64,000 nucleotides of DNA from Roseivirga sp. BDSF3-8 (GCF_041449215.1 NZ_JBGNFV010000001.1:4233001-4297000), one strand, 5' to 3'. Shown: positions 45,369 through 54,338, counted from the first letter of the stretch. The notes: generated by a model not told the origin, from the sequence alone. Numbers and translations are program-made.

Positions 45369-45761
45369 TTACCCGTGTGCAGGTCTGGAAGGAAGACCTT
45401 TTCCCGATCCGTAATGGGACTGCATGTCAGTCAGGAACATACTATTGCTCTTAAGAGGCCAGTTATCCTTATCAAAACCATCATTTTCTTCCAGGGTATT
45501 TCGGCTGATATTGATTATCAATTGCTTATTTGCCGTATCAGGTGTAATACCTTCTACAGGTACGGCAAAAAGCTTTTGATTATCCTCTTGCTCTTTATAG
45601 GCCAGCACAAAATAAGCGACAATGCTACTTTGCATGTCTATCATCAGGTCAATTATTCTTCCCAGTGGCTCGCCTTCTTTATTTTTGACCTGTGTGCCAA
45701 TTATCGATGTTCCCGATAGGGTGATATGTTCTGCCATTTCTATATATGTTTTGTCTTTCAA
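45369..45761 (-). CDS. PRC-barrel domain protein
   Basis: 130 residues. The PRC-barrel region is residues about 12-85 (LSGTSIIGTQVKNKEGEPLG, RIIDLMIDMQSSIVAYFVLA, QKLFAVPVEGITPD). Such domains serve in RNA-processing proteins, photosynthetic centres and stress proteins; the single-domain form has no defined role. ATG 45737 (MAEHITLSGTS) is a possible start. It lies on the same strand as the sensor kinase, 31 bases downstream of it, and may be cotranscribed. Confidence 0.85.
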   Translation of the reverse strand: MKDKTYIEMAEHITLSGTSIIGTQVKNKEGEPLGRIIDLMIDMQSSIVAYFVLAYKEQEDNQKLFAVPVEGITPDTANKQLIINISRNTLEENDGFDKDNWPLKSNSMFLTDMQSHYGSGKGLPSRPAHG

Positions 45762-45792
45762 TAGAACCAGGCAGCGATGAGATAGTTGGCAT

Positions 45793-47331
45793 TTAAAATG
45801 CCTTGAGTGGCAGATTGATGATAAAAGATGTTCCCACCCCTGGCTCGCTTTCTACTTTTAGATTTCCACCCAGAAGGTCTATCTGCATTCTTACGAGATA
45901 TAGTCCTAACCCTCTGCCTTTGGCGTGCTCATGGAAGGTTTTATACATATCGAACAGTTTAGCCCCGTATTTTTCCATATCTATTCCCAGTCCATTATCA
46001 GAGACCATAAGAACAAGATGCTCCTCTTGGGTAGTAGCTGACACTGTTATCAGGGGTTTTCGTTCTGTAGAACGGTACCGTATGGCATTGCTGATCAGAT
46101 TGAAAAGAATACTCTGGATAAATCCCCTGATAGAGTAAAATTTCTCAATCTCTATTTCCTCTCTTATTTCTGTATTCGTCGCTTCTATCTTTTCGGCCAG
46201 CATATGCTTTACACGATCCATTTCATCGTGCAGGTCTACTTTTTCCCGTTTTTCCAGTAGATCACGACGTAGCTCAAGGATTTTAGTGAGGTCTTTCAGT
46301 GTTTGATCCAGCTTTTTAGCCGAGTCCTCTATGTGGAGGATGATCTCCTTATTGCCGTTATCTACCTTTTCCTTTTCAAAAAGGTGAGTAAGTCCCAGCA
46401 ACCTGGCTACAGGGCCACGCAGGTTATGAGATATGGTGTAACTGAACTGTTCCAGTTCCTGTACATGACGCAGAAGCTCTTTATTAGTTTGCTTTAACTG
46501 TACGTTATTTTCAACAAGTTCTTCCTGTAGGTTTTTATTCTCTTTTTGCAATTGCTCTTTCTGCATCATTATAATGGTGTGAGCCTGTTGCATCTGGTCT
46601 CTTTTCTCAACAATCTCCTCTGTCTGGGCAAGTATTTCCTCGTTTTGAGCTTCTATTTCGTTGTATAGGCTGCTTAGCTCATTGTTTTTTGCAAGCAGGG
46701 TATGATTATTGTGCTCAAGCGCCTGTTCATGTTTTAATATCTGATACTTTAGCGTGTACATACTGCCGGTGATAAGTGCCCAACACAAAACGCCAATAAT
46801 GTTGATAAAGGGGTAGTTTAGTGAGGATAGCCCTGCCTGAAAGTAGCCTACGCCAAACATATTATGGATCGGATCATACAAAACCAGTATGGCAAAACAG
46901 GCAAAGAGACCGGCCCAGAGCCTCTTTCTTTCGCGGATATCAAATATGACCATGGGCAGCACTGTACTGCTAAGGATGATGAGGCGGGTGTCGAAGAATT
47001 CGAACTCTTCAATAAACAGGTCAAAGCTTTTACTTACCAGGGCGGTAGACAGTGTCCATACCGGCACACCTATGGCCAGTAACATCCTTCCTGCATTGAT
47101 ATGGCCTGCTCGGTTAAGCATGATGACACCGGAGTACAGTAATACAGAGGAGGCAGCCATGGCGCATGAGATCACCGGCCCAAAGTAGATCAGAATGAGC
47201 ATGGCCAGGACAAGACTTAGCATTAATAGAATCAGGGCGAGGCTATTTGTCAGGACGATGTTCCTTTTAAGAACGGTATCCTGTGACTCGTGTATGCCGG
47301 AAGTCGTTATCCTTCTCCAGGTATCTTTCAT
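45793..47331 (-). CDS. Membrane sensor histidine kinase
   Basis: 512 residues. Six hydrophobic helices fill residues 25-200. A long coiled coil follows (residues 205-295, rich in Glu, Gln and Leu). The HisKA domain has H-box FSYTISHNLRGPVARLLGL, and the HATPase domain shows ILFNLISNAIRYRS, VSDNGLGIDMEKYGAKLF and GRGLGLYLVRMQIDLLGG. The HNLRGP form of the H-box is common in Bacteroidota kinases. No response regulator is adjacent. The membrane part resembles 7TM-type sensor regions without known ligands. Confidence 0.9.
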   Translation of the reverse strand: MKDTWRRITTSGIHESQDTVLKRNIVLTNSLALILLMLSLVLAMLILIYFGPVISCAMAASSVLLYSGVIMLNRAGHINAGRMLLAIGVPVWTLSTALVSKSFDLFIEEFEFFDTRLIILSSTVLPMVIFDIRERKRLWAGLFACFAILVLYDPIHNMFGVGYFQAGLSSLNYPFINIIGVLCWALITGSMYTLKYQILKHEQALEHNNHTLLAKNNELSSLYNEIEAQNEEILAQTEEIVEKRDQMQQAHTIIMMQKEQLQKENKNLQEELVENNVQLKQTNKELLRHVQELEQFSYTISHNLRGPVARLLGLTHLFEKEKVDNGNKEIILHIEDSAKKLDQTLKDLTKILELRRDLLEKREKVDLHDEMDRVKHMLAEKIEATNTEIREEIEIEKFYSIRGFIQSILFNLISNAIRYRSTERKPLITVSATTQEEHLVLMVSDNGLGIDMEKYGAKLFDMYKTFHEHAKGRGLGLYLVRMQIDLLGGNLKVESEPGVGTSFIINLPLKAF

Positions 47332-47380
47332 GGATGGTTCAGTAGAAATAAATAATCAGGAAGATTGCAAACCCAATGGG

Positions 47381-47665
47381 CTAAAGCACATCTCTGATTT
47401 CTTCGTTCTTTTTAAAAATTGCGTTGGCAAAAGGGCAGAGGGGCACAATCTTTATTTGTCTGTTCCTGGCGTATTCTACCGCCTTATACACCATTTGCTT
47501 TCCCAGGTCTTGTCCGCGGTACTCTTTGTCTACTTGCGTGTGGTCAATTATTATTCTATCCTTACCGGCTGCAGAGTAGGTCATTTCTGCTATATCTTTT
47601 TCCTGCTTACGGATATAAAACCTGCCTTTATGTCCGGTTTCCTCCAATTGAACCTCTAGAGCCAT
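47381..47665 (-). CDS. Small GNAT acetyltransferase-like protein (YjdJ type)
   Basis: 94 residues. The protein fits the short GNAT family with the acetyl-CoA loop VDKEYRGQDLGKQMVYKAVE and the terminal IVPLCPFANAIFKKN. The G-x-x-G loop includes RGQDLGK. Members are single-domain N-acetyltransferase-like proteins of unknown substrate. It lies 50 bases upstream of the kinase gene on the same strand. Confidence 0.92.
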   Translation of the reverse strand: MALEVQLEETGHKGRFYIRKQEKDIAEMTYSAAGKDRIIIDHTQVDKEYRGQDLGKQMVYKAVEYARNRQIKIVPLCPFANAIFKKNEEIRDVL

Positions 47666-48069
47666 ATGGTTTGATTTACTTCAACTGAATACAATAAAGT
47701 AAAATTGTCAGGTAAAAACCTAACAAAGTAAGGCCTGCCAGTTTTGCCTGGCAGGCCTTACAGTTGTGAAATATGCTTTGAATGGATCTGTTTGAAAGGT
47801 TTTCCGACGTTAACCTGATGTTGGTAAATGGATTTAGATTGATACGTTGAATTTGATTTCAAGATAGGGTATTCACCTGCCGTTTATATCACTGAATTCA
47901 GGGATATTTATAGAAAAGTGAAAGGGAATATTGAATTCCGACTATGCTGGCATTGATTGAAGAAAAATAGCAACCAAGGGATAGTATTTTCCAGGCAGGA
48001 TAAATGATGGAGTTTTTACGAAAATAATACATGCCGGAGGTGACCCTTAGTCTAAATAGCATCATTTCC
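47666..48069. other. Intergenic region with a perfect inverted repeat
   Basis: About 400 bases with no gene. At 47728-47760 arms TAAGGCCTGCCAG and CTGGCAGGCCTTA pair perfectly over 13 bases with a short TTTTGC loop. It has the form of a terminator, but it lies upstream of the GNAT gene on one side and far upstream of the plus-strand MBOAT gene on the other, so it ends neither. The remainder is AT-rich and shows nothing else. Confidence 0.5.
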
Positions 48070-48077
48070 TATCTTTG
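48047..48077 (+). promoter_or_regulatory. Probable promoter of the MBOAT operon
   Basis: TATCTTTG at 48070-48077 matches the Bacteroidota -7 box TAnnTTTG, with TTAG (near TTTG) 19 bases upstream at 48047-48050. The ATG of the MBOAT gene is at 48101. Confidence 0.65.
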
Positions 48078-48100
48078 CAGGCTTTGACCAGCATAATCAG

Positions 48101-49537
48101 ATGCTCTTTAATTCACTGGAATTCGCTCTGTTTTTCCCGATAGTATTTATCAGCTATTGGGCATTTTTCAGAAAATCGCTTAAAGCTCAAAACGTATTTT
48201 TGCTAGTTGTCAGCTATATATTTTATGGCTGGTGGGACTGGCGATTTTTAGGTTTGATTTTTCTTAGTAGTTGCATTGATTACGTGGTGGGACGTACGAT
48301 GAATCGTACGGATCATGATAAGAAAAGAAAGGCTCTACTTATCGTAAGTCTGGTAAGCAACCTGGGTATACTGGGGTATTTCAAGTATGTGAATTTTTTT
48401 ACTGAAAGTTTCAGGGATGCATTTACTCTTTTCGGGCAGGCTCCGGACATCCCCTTACTAGATATAATCCTTCCTGTAGGCATCAGCTTTTATACATTTC
48501 AGACATTAAGCTATACCATCGATATCTATCGTAATAAACTTGAGCCTGCAAAAGATGTCATTTCCTTCTTTGCTTTCGTAAGCTTTTTTCCTCAGTTGGT
48601 GGCAGGGCCCATTGAGAGAGCTATCCATCTGTTACCCCAATTTTATCACCCCAGAAAGTTTAACTATGATCTGGCAAAAGATGGTATGCGACGTATTTTG
48701 TGGGGGCTATTTAAAAAAGTGGTAGTAGCTGATGGTTGTGCTGTATTCGTGAATGAAATTTTTGGCCAGCACGAAACGTACGGGGGGAGTACTCTTTTAT
48801 TGGGAGCTGTTTTTTTTGCCTTTCAGATATATGGTGATTTTAGCGGGTACTCGGATATGGCCATAGGATTCTCGCGTCTTATGGGCTTTGATCTGATGAA
48901 GAACTTTGCTTACCCATATTTCAGCCGTGATATCGCGGAGTTTTGGCGCAGGTGGCATATTTCTCTTAGTACCTGGTTCAGAGACTATCTTTATATTCCA
49001 TTGGGAGGTAGCCGGGTTAACCAGGGTAAAGCCATCAGAAATATTTTCATCATTTTTATTGTGAGTGGGTTTTGGCATGGAGCAAACTGGACGTTTATTA
49101 TCTGGGGAGCTTTAAATGCGGTCTATTTCCTTCCTCTTATGCTGTTGAATAAGAATCGAAGCAATTTAGGAGTAGTTGCGGAAGGTAACTGGTTTCCTGG
49201 CGTTGGTGATTCACTAAGGATTTTAAGCACATTTGGACTTACGGTTTTAGCATGGGTGTTTTTCCGGGCGGAATCAGTTACTCATGCCATGTCTTTTTTA
49301 GGTGGCATGCTATCCCTGAGTCTGTTCTCGGTGCCTGCATACTTACCGGCAGGGCCATTGATAGCCATAAGTGTTCTGCTACTGGTAGAGTGGATGAATA
49401 GGGGTAGAGAACATGGACTGGATATTGAAAAAGTGTCCCTGCCCACCGGGGTGCGTTGGGCGGGGTATGTGCTTCTTTTTTTAGCTGTTATGAATGGTTT
49501 CCAGGCTAATCAGGAGTTTATATACTTCCAATTCTGA
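48101..49537 (+). CDS. MBOAT-family O-acyltransferase (AlgI/DltB-like)
   Basis: 478 residues, about 11-12 membrane helices. Family features are FALFFPIVFISYWAFF, FYGWWDWRFLGLIFLSS, ILPVGISFYTFQTLSYTIDI, FPQLVAGPIERA and the catalytic His (about residue 326) in IVSGFWHGANWTFIIWGA. Such proteins pass acyl groups, usually acetyl, from the cytoplasm across the membrane to an extracellular polymer. The next gene encodes a SGNH-like protein six bases downstream, the typical AlgX/DltD-type partner. The polymer is unknown; no polysaccharide genes are in the window. Confidence 0.95.
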   Translation: MLFNSLEFALFFPIVFISYWAFFRKSLKAQNVFLLVVSYIFYGWWDWRFLGLIFLSSCIDYVVGRTMNRTDHDKKRKALLIVSLVSNLGILGYFKYVNFFTESFRDAFTLFGQAPDIPLLDIILPVGISFYTFQTLSYTIDIYRNKLEPAKDVISFFAFVSFFPQLVAGPIERAIHLLPQFYHPRKFNYDLAKDGMRRILWGLFKKVVVADGCAVFVNEIFGQHETYGGSTLLLGAVFFAFQIYGDFSGYSDMAIGFSRLMGFDLMKNFAYPYFSRDIAEFWRRWHISLSTWFRDYLYIPLGGSRVNQGKAIRNIFIIFIVSGFWHGANWTFIIWGALNAVYFLPLMLLNKNRSNLGVVAEGNWFPGVGDSLRILSTFGLTVLAWVFFRAESVTHAMSFLGGMLSLSLFSVPAYLPAGPLIAISVLLLVEWMNRGREHGLDIEKVSLPTGVRWAGYVLLFLAVMNGFQANQEFIYFQF

Positions 49538-49543
49538 TAGAGC

Positions 49544-50578
49544 ATGAAGAAGTTTTTGAATAGGTGCCTTATTTTTTTGCTGGTAATAATCATTATCAAT
49601 ACCGCATTGCGGGTATTGGTGCCTTATTACTGGGGAAACACGGGGTTTGCCTCTAAGGTAAGTTATTATCAGGAAAATAAAGCGTCCTATAATACCCTGT
49701 TTTTTGGTAGTAGCAGAACCTATCGTCAGGTAGATGCCGGTCTGCTTGATCAAATACTTATGGACTCTGGGTTCAACGCCTCCACCTTCAATATGGGGGC
49801 TCAAGCCACATTCAACCCTCAGGTTTATTACTTGTATGAAAATTTCCTTGAAGAGGATGCGACTGGGGTGGAGACCGTTTTTATGGAACTCATGGAAGTG
49901 GACGAAATCCCTGAGCAGATATTGCATACTACCCGTAATAAGTATTGGATAGACATTTCGTATTATTGGTTTAGCCTGCAGCATTTCTTTAATGTGCGGG
50001 AGTGGGATGAAATCTGGAATTATACGGTAACCTTTTTTGAGAACTTCTTCAATGCTAACCAGGTAATGGAAATCATAAATAGCCTGGGTGGAGTAGATGT
50101 AGAAGATAAGTACCTTGGTCAGGCACAGGATGGTTTCCTGCCAATAGATGAAGAAGTCAGGCGTTTTTCCGGAACGGAAGAAGCGAGAGATCTGGAGCTC
50201 CGCCATGAAAGGTTTAAAGAGCAGGCAGAAAATCTCGAAAATCGCCGTAAGGATTTAATAAGTGCATTCGACGTAACGAAAGACTACCCATATATTAGCC
50301 AGGTGCATTTAAATAAACTTGATGCCCTGATCAGAAATAGCGAGGCCAAAGGAATAAGACTGATATTTTTTATTGCTGACACTAAAGCAAATAAACGACT
50401 AATAGCCACCTGGCTCAATTTACCGGAGGCTAACCGAATAGAGCTTATTTCGCCTGAAACCTCTTCTTACAATTTTAATTCAGAACTTCGCTGGGATCTT
50501 GGGCATTTAAATGAAAAGGGGGCGATTTTATTTACCCGTCAGTTGGCTGATAAATATGTTAGGATAAGCGATAAGTAG
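49544..50578 (+). CDS. SGNH-like membrane-anchored acyltransferase partner
   Basis: 344 residues: an N-terminal membrane anchor (CLIFLLVIIIINTALRVLV) and an extracellular domain. The block I motif is TLFFGSSRTYRQVD, with the nucleophile likely Ser57, and the late RWDLGHLNEKGAILF gives the Asp and His of a SGNH triad. The arrangement matches DltD- or AlgX-like proteins that finish O-acylation started by an MBOAT protein. No close named family is certain. It is coupled to the MBOAT gene across six bases. Confidence 0.78.
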   Translation: MKKFLNRCLIFLLVIIIINTALRVLVPYYWGNTGFASKVSYYQENKASYNTLFFGSSRTYRQVDAGLLDQILMDSGFNASTFNMGAQATFNPQVYYLYENFLEEDATGVETVFMELMEVDEIPEQILHTTRNKYWIDISYYWFSLQHFFNVREWDEIWNYTVTFFENFFNANQVMEIINSLGGVDVEDKYLGQAQDGFLPIDEEVRRFSGTEEARDLELRHERFKEQAENLENRRKDLISAFDVTKDYPYISQVHLNKLDALIRNSEAKGIRLIFFIADTKANKRLIATWLNLPEANRIELISPETSSYNFNSELRWDLGHLNEKGAILFTRQLADKYVRISDK

Positions 50579-50657
50579 GTCTAACTTCGGTGGCTTGGGG
50601 GTATTTTGCTATTTTGTGCGACAAGCAAAAGAATTTATCGCGCAAGCAATCATACGT

Positions 50658-53114
50658 ATGAACCGACTACTTATTGCAGCTGCCTGCATGGTGGCCATGC
50701 TACCAGCCTGTAGCCCACCACCGGCTTCTTCCTCACAGACATCTGCAGAAAAATCCGAGGAAAGCATATCTGTTAAGACTAAGGGTATGCAAAAATATGA
50801 GGGATACTTCACTTATTACTGGGACGAGAAAGAAGGCAAAATCTGGCTTGAGGTAGATAAGTGGGATAAAGAGTTTCTTTATGTAAATGCACTGGCCGCA
50901 GGTGTAGGCTCTAATGATCTGGGGCTGGATCGTGGTCAGCTCGGAGATAACCGGGTGGTAAAGTTTCAGCGATCCGGAAATAAGGTGTTGCTGGTACAGC
51001 CTAACTACGGCTACAGGGCAGACAGCGATAACCTGATGGAGCAAAAATCTGTGGAGGAGGCATTTGCCCAGTCAGTGCTATATGGCTTTAAAGCAGAAGC
51101 TACTGATGAGGGTAAGGCCCTGATTGATATGACTGCTTTTCTGCTAAGAGATGCTCATCAGGTGGGAAACCGCTTATCCTCTTCCAAGCAGGGCACCTAT
51201 AAACCGGACGAGTCCCGTTCAGCGATCTACCTGCCCCGTACAAAGAATTTCCCTGAGAATAGTGAATTTGAAGCTAACGTGACCTTCGTTGGTAAAGATG
51301 AGGGAGCATACATACGTTCGGTAACGCCTTCCGCCGACGCTGTAACCGTACGTATGCATCATAGTTTCGTGATGCTTCCTGATGATGGTTATGAGCCCAG
51401 AAGTTTCGATCCCAGATCGGGCTTCTTCTATATGAGTTATCAGGATTATGCGACACCAATAGAGAAGCCACTGGTGAAGCGGCTTATTGCCCGTCACCGG
51501 CTGGAGAAAAAAGACCCTTCTGCCGCTATGAGTGAGGCGGTGGAGCCTATTGTATACTTTTTAGATCCGGGTGTGCCTGAGCCAGTTAAATCTGCTCTGA
51601 TAGAGGGTGCTTCATGGTGGAACCAGGCTTTCGAGGCAGCCGGCTATCAGGATGCCTTTCAGGTAAAGGTACTTCCTGATTCGGTAGATCCTCTGGATGT
51701 ACGGTATAATGTGATTCAGTGGGTTCACAGGTCTACAAGGGGCTGGTCTTACGGCGCTTCGGTTGTGGATCCCCGAACGGGTGAAATATTAAAGGGGCAT
51801 GTAAGCCTTGGTTCTCTTCGTGTGCGTCAGGACTTGTTAATAGCCCAGGGGCTGAAAGCTGCCTATGACAGAGGGGACGAAGTGCCGGAGGAGGCCCTTG
51901 AGATGGCTCTGGCTCGTCTGAGGCAATTATCGGCTCATGAGGTAGGGCATACCATTGGTCTGGCGCATAACTACGCTGCTTCGGTCAACGGCCGGGCCTC
52001 AGTTATGGATTACCCTCACCCGCTGATTACTCTTGATGTGGAAGGTAATATTGACTTGAGCAATGCTTATGATACAGGTATTGGCGAGTGGGATAAGGTA
52101 GCCGTTACCTATGGATATGGAGCATTTGACTCTGACAAGGAAATGATTGCCGTACTGGAAGGGGCCATTGCAGACAGCTTGCTTTTCATTACTGACCAAG
52201 ACGCCAGGCCCCAGGGTGGTGCTCACCCGGTGGCTCACCTCTGGGACAATGGAAAGAGTGCCACCGAGGAGCTGAATCGTGTGATGAAGGTGAGAGAAAG
52301 GGCCTTGCAGCAGTTGTCGGAAAAGAATATTCCTACAGGGGCGCCGCTTGCTACCCTGGAGGAGGTGCTGGTGCCCATGTATCTTTTTCACCGTTACCAG
52401 GTGGAGGCAGCAGTGAAGCTAGTAGGAGGGTTAAACTACACCTACGCGGTGAGGGGCGATGCTCAGCAGCCCGTGAAAGCCGTGCCAGGAAAGGTACAGC
52501 GTGACGCTTTGGAAGCATTGCTGGCCACTATTAGTCCTGAAGCACTTCGTATGCCGGATCCCTTACTGAAGATGTTGCCTCCCAGGCCATTTGGCTACCC
52601 TCGTACCCGGGAGACCTTTAGATCACGTACCGGTCTTACGTTTGACGCTCTTAGTGCAGCTGAGACTGCTGCTGATCTGACTCTTTCTCTGTTGTTTCAC
52701 CCGGAAAGGGCCGGCCGCTTAGTTCAGCACCATGCTTATGATGGCACACAGCCGGGTCTTAATGATGTACTGGATGCTCTTATGGCCGAAACTTGGAATG
52801 CACGCAGCCGCTCAGGTTATGAGCAGCAAATACAACTGGCTGTACGCTCCCTGGTACTGGATCACCTGATCTCACTGGCTAAGAATCCCGCTACTATGCC
52901 TCAGGCTAAAGCGATTGCACATGCACGAATACTTGATCTGAGGCAAAGCTTGTCACGAAAGAGAAGTCGCGGGAGTAATGAGCAGGCACATGTAGCCTAC
53001 AGCCTTATGCGAATAGACCAGTACCTGGAAAACCCTGAGGAATGGGAAGGGCAGGAAGTACTGGACACGCCAGACGGTTCACCTATCGGCTCCGGTGAGA
53101 TGGGCTGCCATTAA
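50658..53114 (+). CDS. Zinc-dependent metalloprotease lipoprotein (DUF5117/DUF4953-type)
   Basis: About 818 residues from ATG 50658, which begins a lipoprotein signal peptide (MNRLLIAAACMVAMLPAC). The zinc motif LSAHEVGHTIGLAHNYAAS, an extended HExxHxxxxxH site near residue 426, is followed by a downstream Met-turn-like SVMDYPHP. The N-terminal part (KVLLVQPNYGYR, AYIRSVTPSADAVTVRMHH) matches DUF5117, and the C-terminal part matches the DUF4953 type. Such large periplasmic proteases are frequent in Bacteroidota, with substrates unknown. A hairpin at 53138-53175 follows the stop. Confidence 0.93.
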   Translation: MNRLLIAAACMVAMLPACSPPPASSSQTSAEKSEESISVKTKGMQKYEGYFTYYWDEKEGKIWLEVDKWDKEFLYVNALAAGVGSNDLGLDRGQLGDNRVVKFQRSGNKVLLVQPNYGYRADSDNLMEQKSVEEAFAQSVLYGFKAEATDEGKALIDMTAFLLRDAHQVGNRLSSSKQGTYKPDESRSAIYLPRTKNFPENSEFEANVTFVGKDEGAYIRSVTPSADAVTVRMHHSFVMLPDDGYEPRSFDPRSGFFYMSYQDYATPIEKPLVKRLIARHRLEKKDPSAAMSEAVEPIVYFLDPGVPEPVKSALIEGASWWNQAFEAAGYQDAFQVKVLPDSVDPLDVRYNVIQWVHRSTRGWSYGASVVDPRTGEILKGHVSLGSLRVRQDLLIAQGLKAAYDRGDEVPEEALEMALARLRQLSAHEVGHTIGLAHNYAASVNGRASVMDYPHPLITLDVEGNIDLSNAYDTGIGEWDKVAVTYGYGAFDSDKEMIAVLEGAIADSLLFITDQDARPQGGAHPVAHLWDNGKSATEELNRVMKVRERALQQLSEKNIPTGAPLATLEEVLVPMYLFHRYQVEAAVKLVGGLNYTYAVRGDAQQPVKAVPGKVQRDALEALLATISPEALRMPDPLLKMLPPRPFGYPRTRETFRSRTGLTFDALSAAETAADLTLSLLFHPERAGRLVQHHAYDGTQPGLNDVLDALMAETWNARSRSGYEQQIQLAVRSLVLDHLISLAKNPATMPQAKAIAHARILDLRQSLSRKRSRGSNEQAHVAYSLMRIDQYLENPEEWEGQEVLDTPDGSPIGSGEMGCH

Positions 53115-53137
53115 TCACAGAGGAAAATTGATTGCGG

Positions 53138-53180
53138 GCAGGCAGGTCTTACTATATAAGGTGAGAGCTGTCTGCCTTTA
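53138..53180 (+). terminator. Terminator of the metalloprotease gene
   Basis: Arms GCAGGCAG (53138-53145) and CTGTCTGC (53168-53175) pair with one G-U, with a 22-base loop, and are followed by CTTTATTATTT. The long loop makes this less certain. Confidence 0.5.
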
Positions 53181-53207
53181 TTATTTATAAATACTTCGGT
53201 CAGGTAA

Positions 53208-53723
53208 TCACAAGTTGTTGGCGTCCTTTAACTCCTGGTTCAGCTTCTTCCAATCAAGCTTACCCTGGGAGGATTTCAGATGGCGGGTCATTACAAGGCC
53301 TCGTTTGAGTCTGAGGTCGGGATTTTTAACTGAGCTAACCCAGTGTATAAGGCTTCTTTGCTTACCGGAGGTAAGGCTGTGGAAAAGATTGTCTGCCTCC
53401 TCGTCCTGGCTAAATAGTTCGGTTAGCTCTTCAGGAACCTCCATACCATAAGGGCTATTATCAGTTTCAAGAGACACTTTTACGTCCTGCCCGAGACTCA
53501 GGCCGAGCTTATTTCTCAGGGTCTTGTTTGCCAGGATAAAATAATCACCTTTACCGTCATGCATAAGGGCAGCATGGATGGTGACTTTACCCTGCAGGGT
53601 GCATAACACTCTTTTTTCATTCAGGCTGGTAAAGGGTTCGGCATGGTCACGAGGGACTGGAATATGATGGCCATATACAGGGTTGTCGTGGAAGTAAGTC
53701 AAGGTGGAGGTGAAGGAAGCCAT
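53208..53723 (-). CDS. YdeI/OmdA family protein with DUF1905 domain
   Basis: 171 residues. The DUF1905 domain is N-terminal (HIPVPRDHAEPFTSLNEKRV, CTLQGKVTIHAALMHDGKGD, LRNKLGLSLGQDVKVSLETD) and the YdeI/OmpD-associated (OmdA) region is C-terminal (MEVPEELTELFSQDEEADNL, HSLTSGKQRSLIHWVSSVKN). The OmdA family name carries the label bacteriocin-protection, from work on YdeI. It lies directly downstream of the peptide array on the same strand, beyond a terminator at 53814-53842. A protective role against the neighbouring peptides is speculative. Confidence 0.85.
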   Translation of the reverse strand: MASFTSTLTYFHDNPVYGHHIPVPRDHAEPFTSLNEKRVLCTLQGKVTIHAALMHDGKGDYFILANKTLRNKLGLSLGQDVKVSLETDNSPYGMEVPEELTELFSQDEEADNLFHSLTSGKQRSLIHWVSSVKNPDLRLKRGLVMTRHLKSSQGKLDWKKLNQELKDANNL

Positions 53724-53813
53724 ACCTTATGGATAATTAGTTGAGGGTGAAATATATGGATATAATAGCCTTTTCAAGCTATTGCTTTTATACATGAGGT
53801 AGGCACAGGCAGT

Positions 53814-53842
53814 AAAAAAAGCCCATCATTGAGATGGGCTTT
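53814..53842 (-). terminator. Terminator of the peptide array
   Basis: Arms AAAGCCCATC and GATGGGCTTT around ATTGA; on the minus strand it is followed by seven T. It lies downstream of the last array gene and upstream of the OmdA gene. Confidence 0.85.
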
Positions 53843-53888
53843 GGTATTTCTCCGGTAATCATATTACCGATTGAGATCATTTTTTTGA

Positions 53889-54048
53889 TCAGGCGTCAAC
53901 TAATGCCAGGCAGCTATCTCTAGTGCATACTTTTGCTCCCTGAGAAGGGCTGTCAAATGCATCTGCACGGCCACCAGTGATTTGGTCTTTGCCTGTTACA
54001 AAGCTGTTTACTTTCAGGCCGTCAAGCTTTAGTTTATTTTGATTACAT
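53889..54048 (-). pseudogene. Sixth precursor peptide of the array, start out of frame
   Basis: An open frame encodes NQNKLKLDGLKVNSFVTG, then a Gly-Gly and a core ending GAKVCTRDSCLALVDA. Leader and tail match the other array genes. The only ATG (54046-54048) is followed by TAA in its own frame and lies one base out of the coding frame; removing one T would restore M-NQNKLKL. No ATG, GTG or TTG occurs in frame after the upstream stop. It is either a pseudogene or uses a non-standard start. The core has two Cys instead of four. Confidence 0.65.
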
Positions 54049-54074
54049 AGGTCTAGTAATATATAAATGGATAT

Positions 54075-54200
54075 TTAAAATACGCAACTATCCCAGGTGC
54101 AGACACTGTTTACCTGGGAAATTCCCCTTGAAAGCTCACCGTTGGTAGTGACGAAGCTGTCAATGCGGAGGGCCTGTAATTTTGTTTTTTCGGGTCTCAT
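54075..54200 (-). CDS. Precursor peptide E of the array (short, no Gly-Gly)
   Basis: 41 residues, MRPEKTKLQALRIDSFVTTN then GELSRGISQVNSVC and TWDSCVF. The leader keeps L-x-x-L-x-x-SFVT in a weaker form, there is no Gly-Gly, and the tail keeps V-C-T-x-D-S-C like the others. Only two Cys remain. It is preceded by ATG 54200 without a clear ribosome site. I read it as a diverged array member. It could instead be decayed, or a real short form. Confidence 0.65.
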   Translation of the reverse strand: MRPEKTKLQALRIDSFVTTNGELSRGISQVNSVCTWDSCVF

Positions 54201-54314
54201 AGACGGTTGATCTTACAAGTAATATAAGGTCATTGTTGCATAGTATCTGCGATCGTTACTGACTCCAATGACGATTAAATAATACGCTATTTTTATTAGA
54301 AAAGAAATAAAAAA

Positions 54315-54338
54315 AGTCCGGTAAAAATTAACCGGACT
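54315..54338 (-). terminator. Terminator after precursor D
   Basis: Arms AGTCCGGT (54315-54322) and ACCGGACT (54331-54338) with an A/T loop; on the minus strand a long T run follows. It lies 13 bases past the stop of precursor D. Confidence 0.8.

Noticed and set aside
49481-50206. Minus-strand open frame of 241 codons
   Set aside because: It is antisense to the SGNH gene (49544-50578), which has an anchor helix, a clear nucleophile motif and operon spacing. The antisense translation has no family features.
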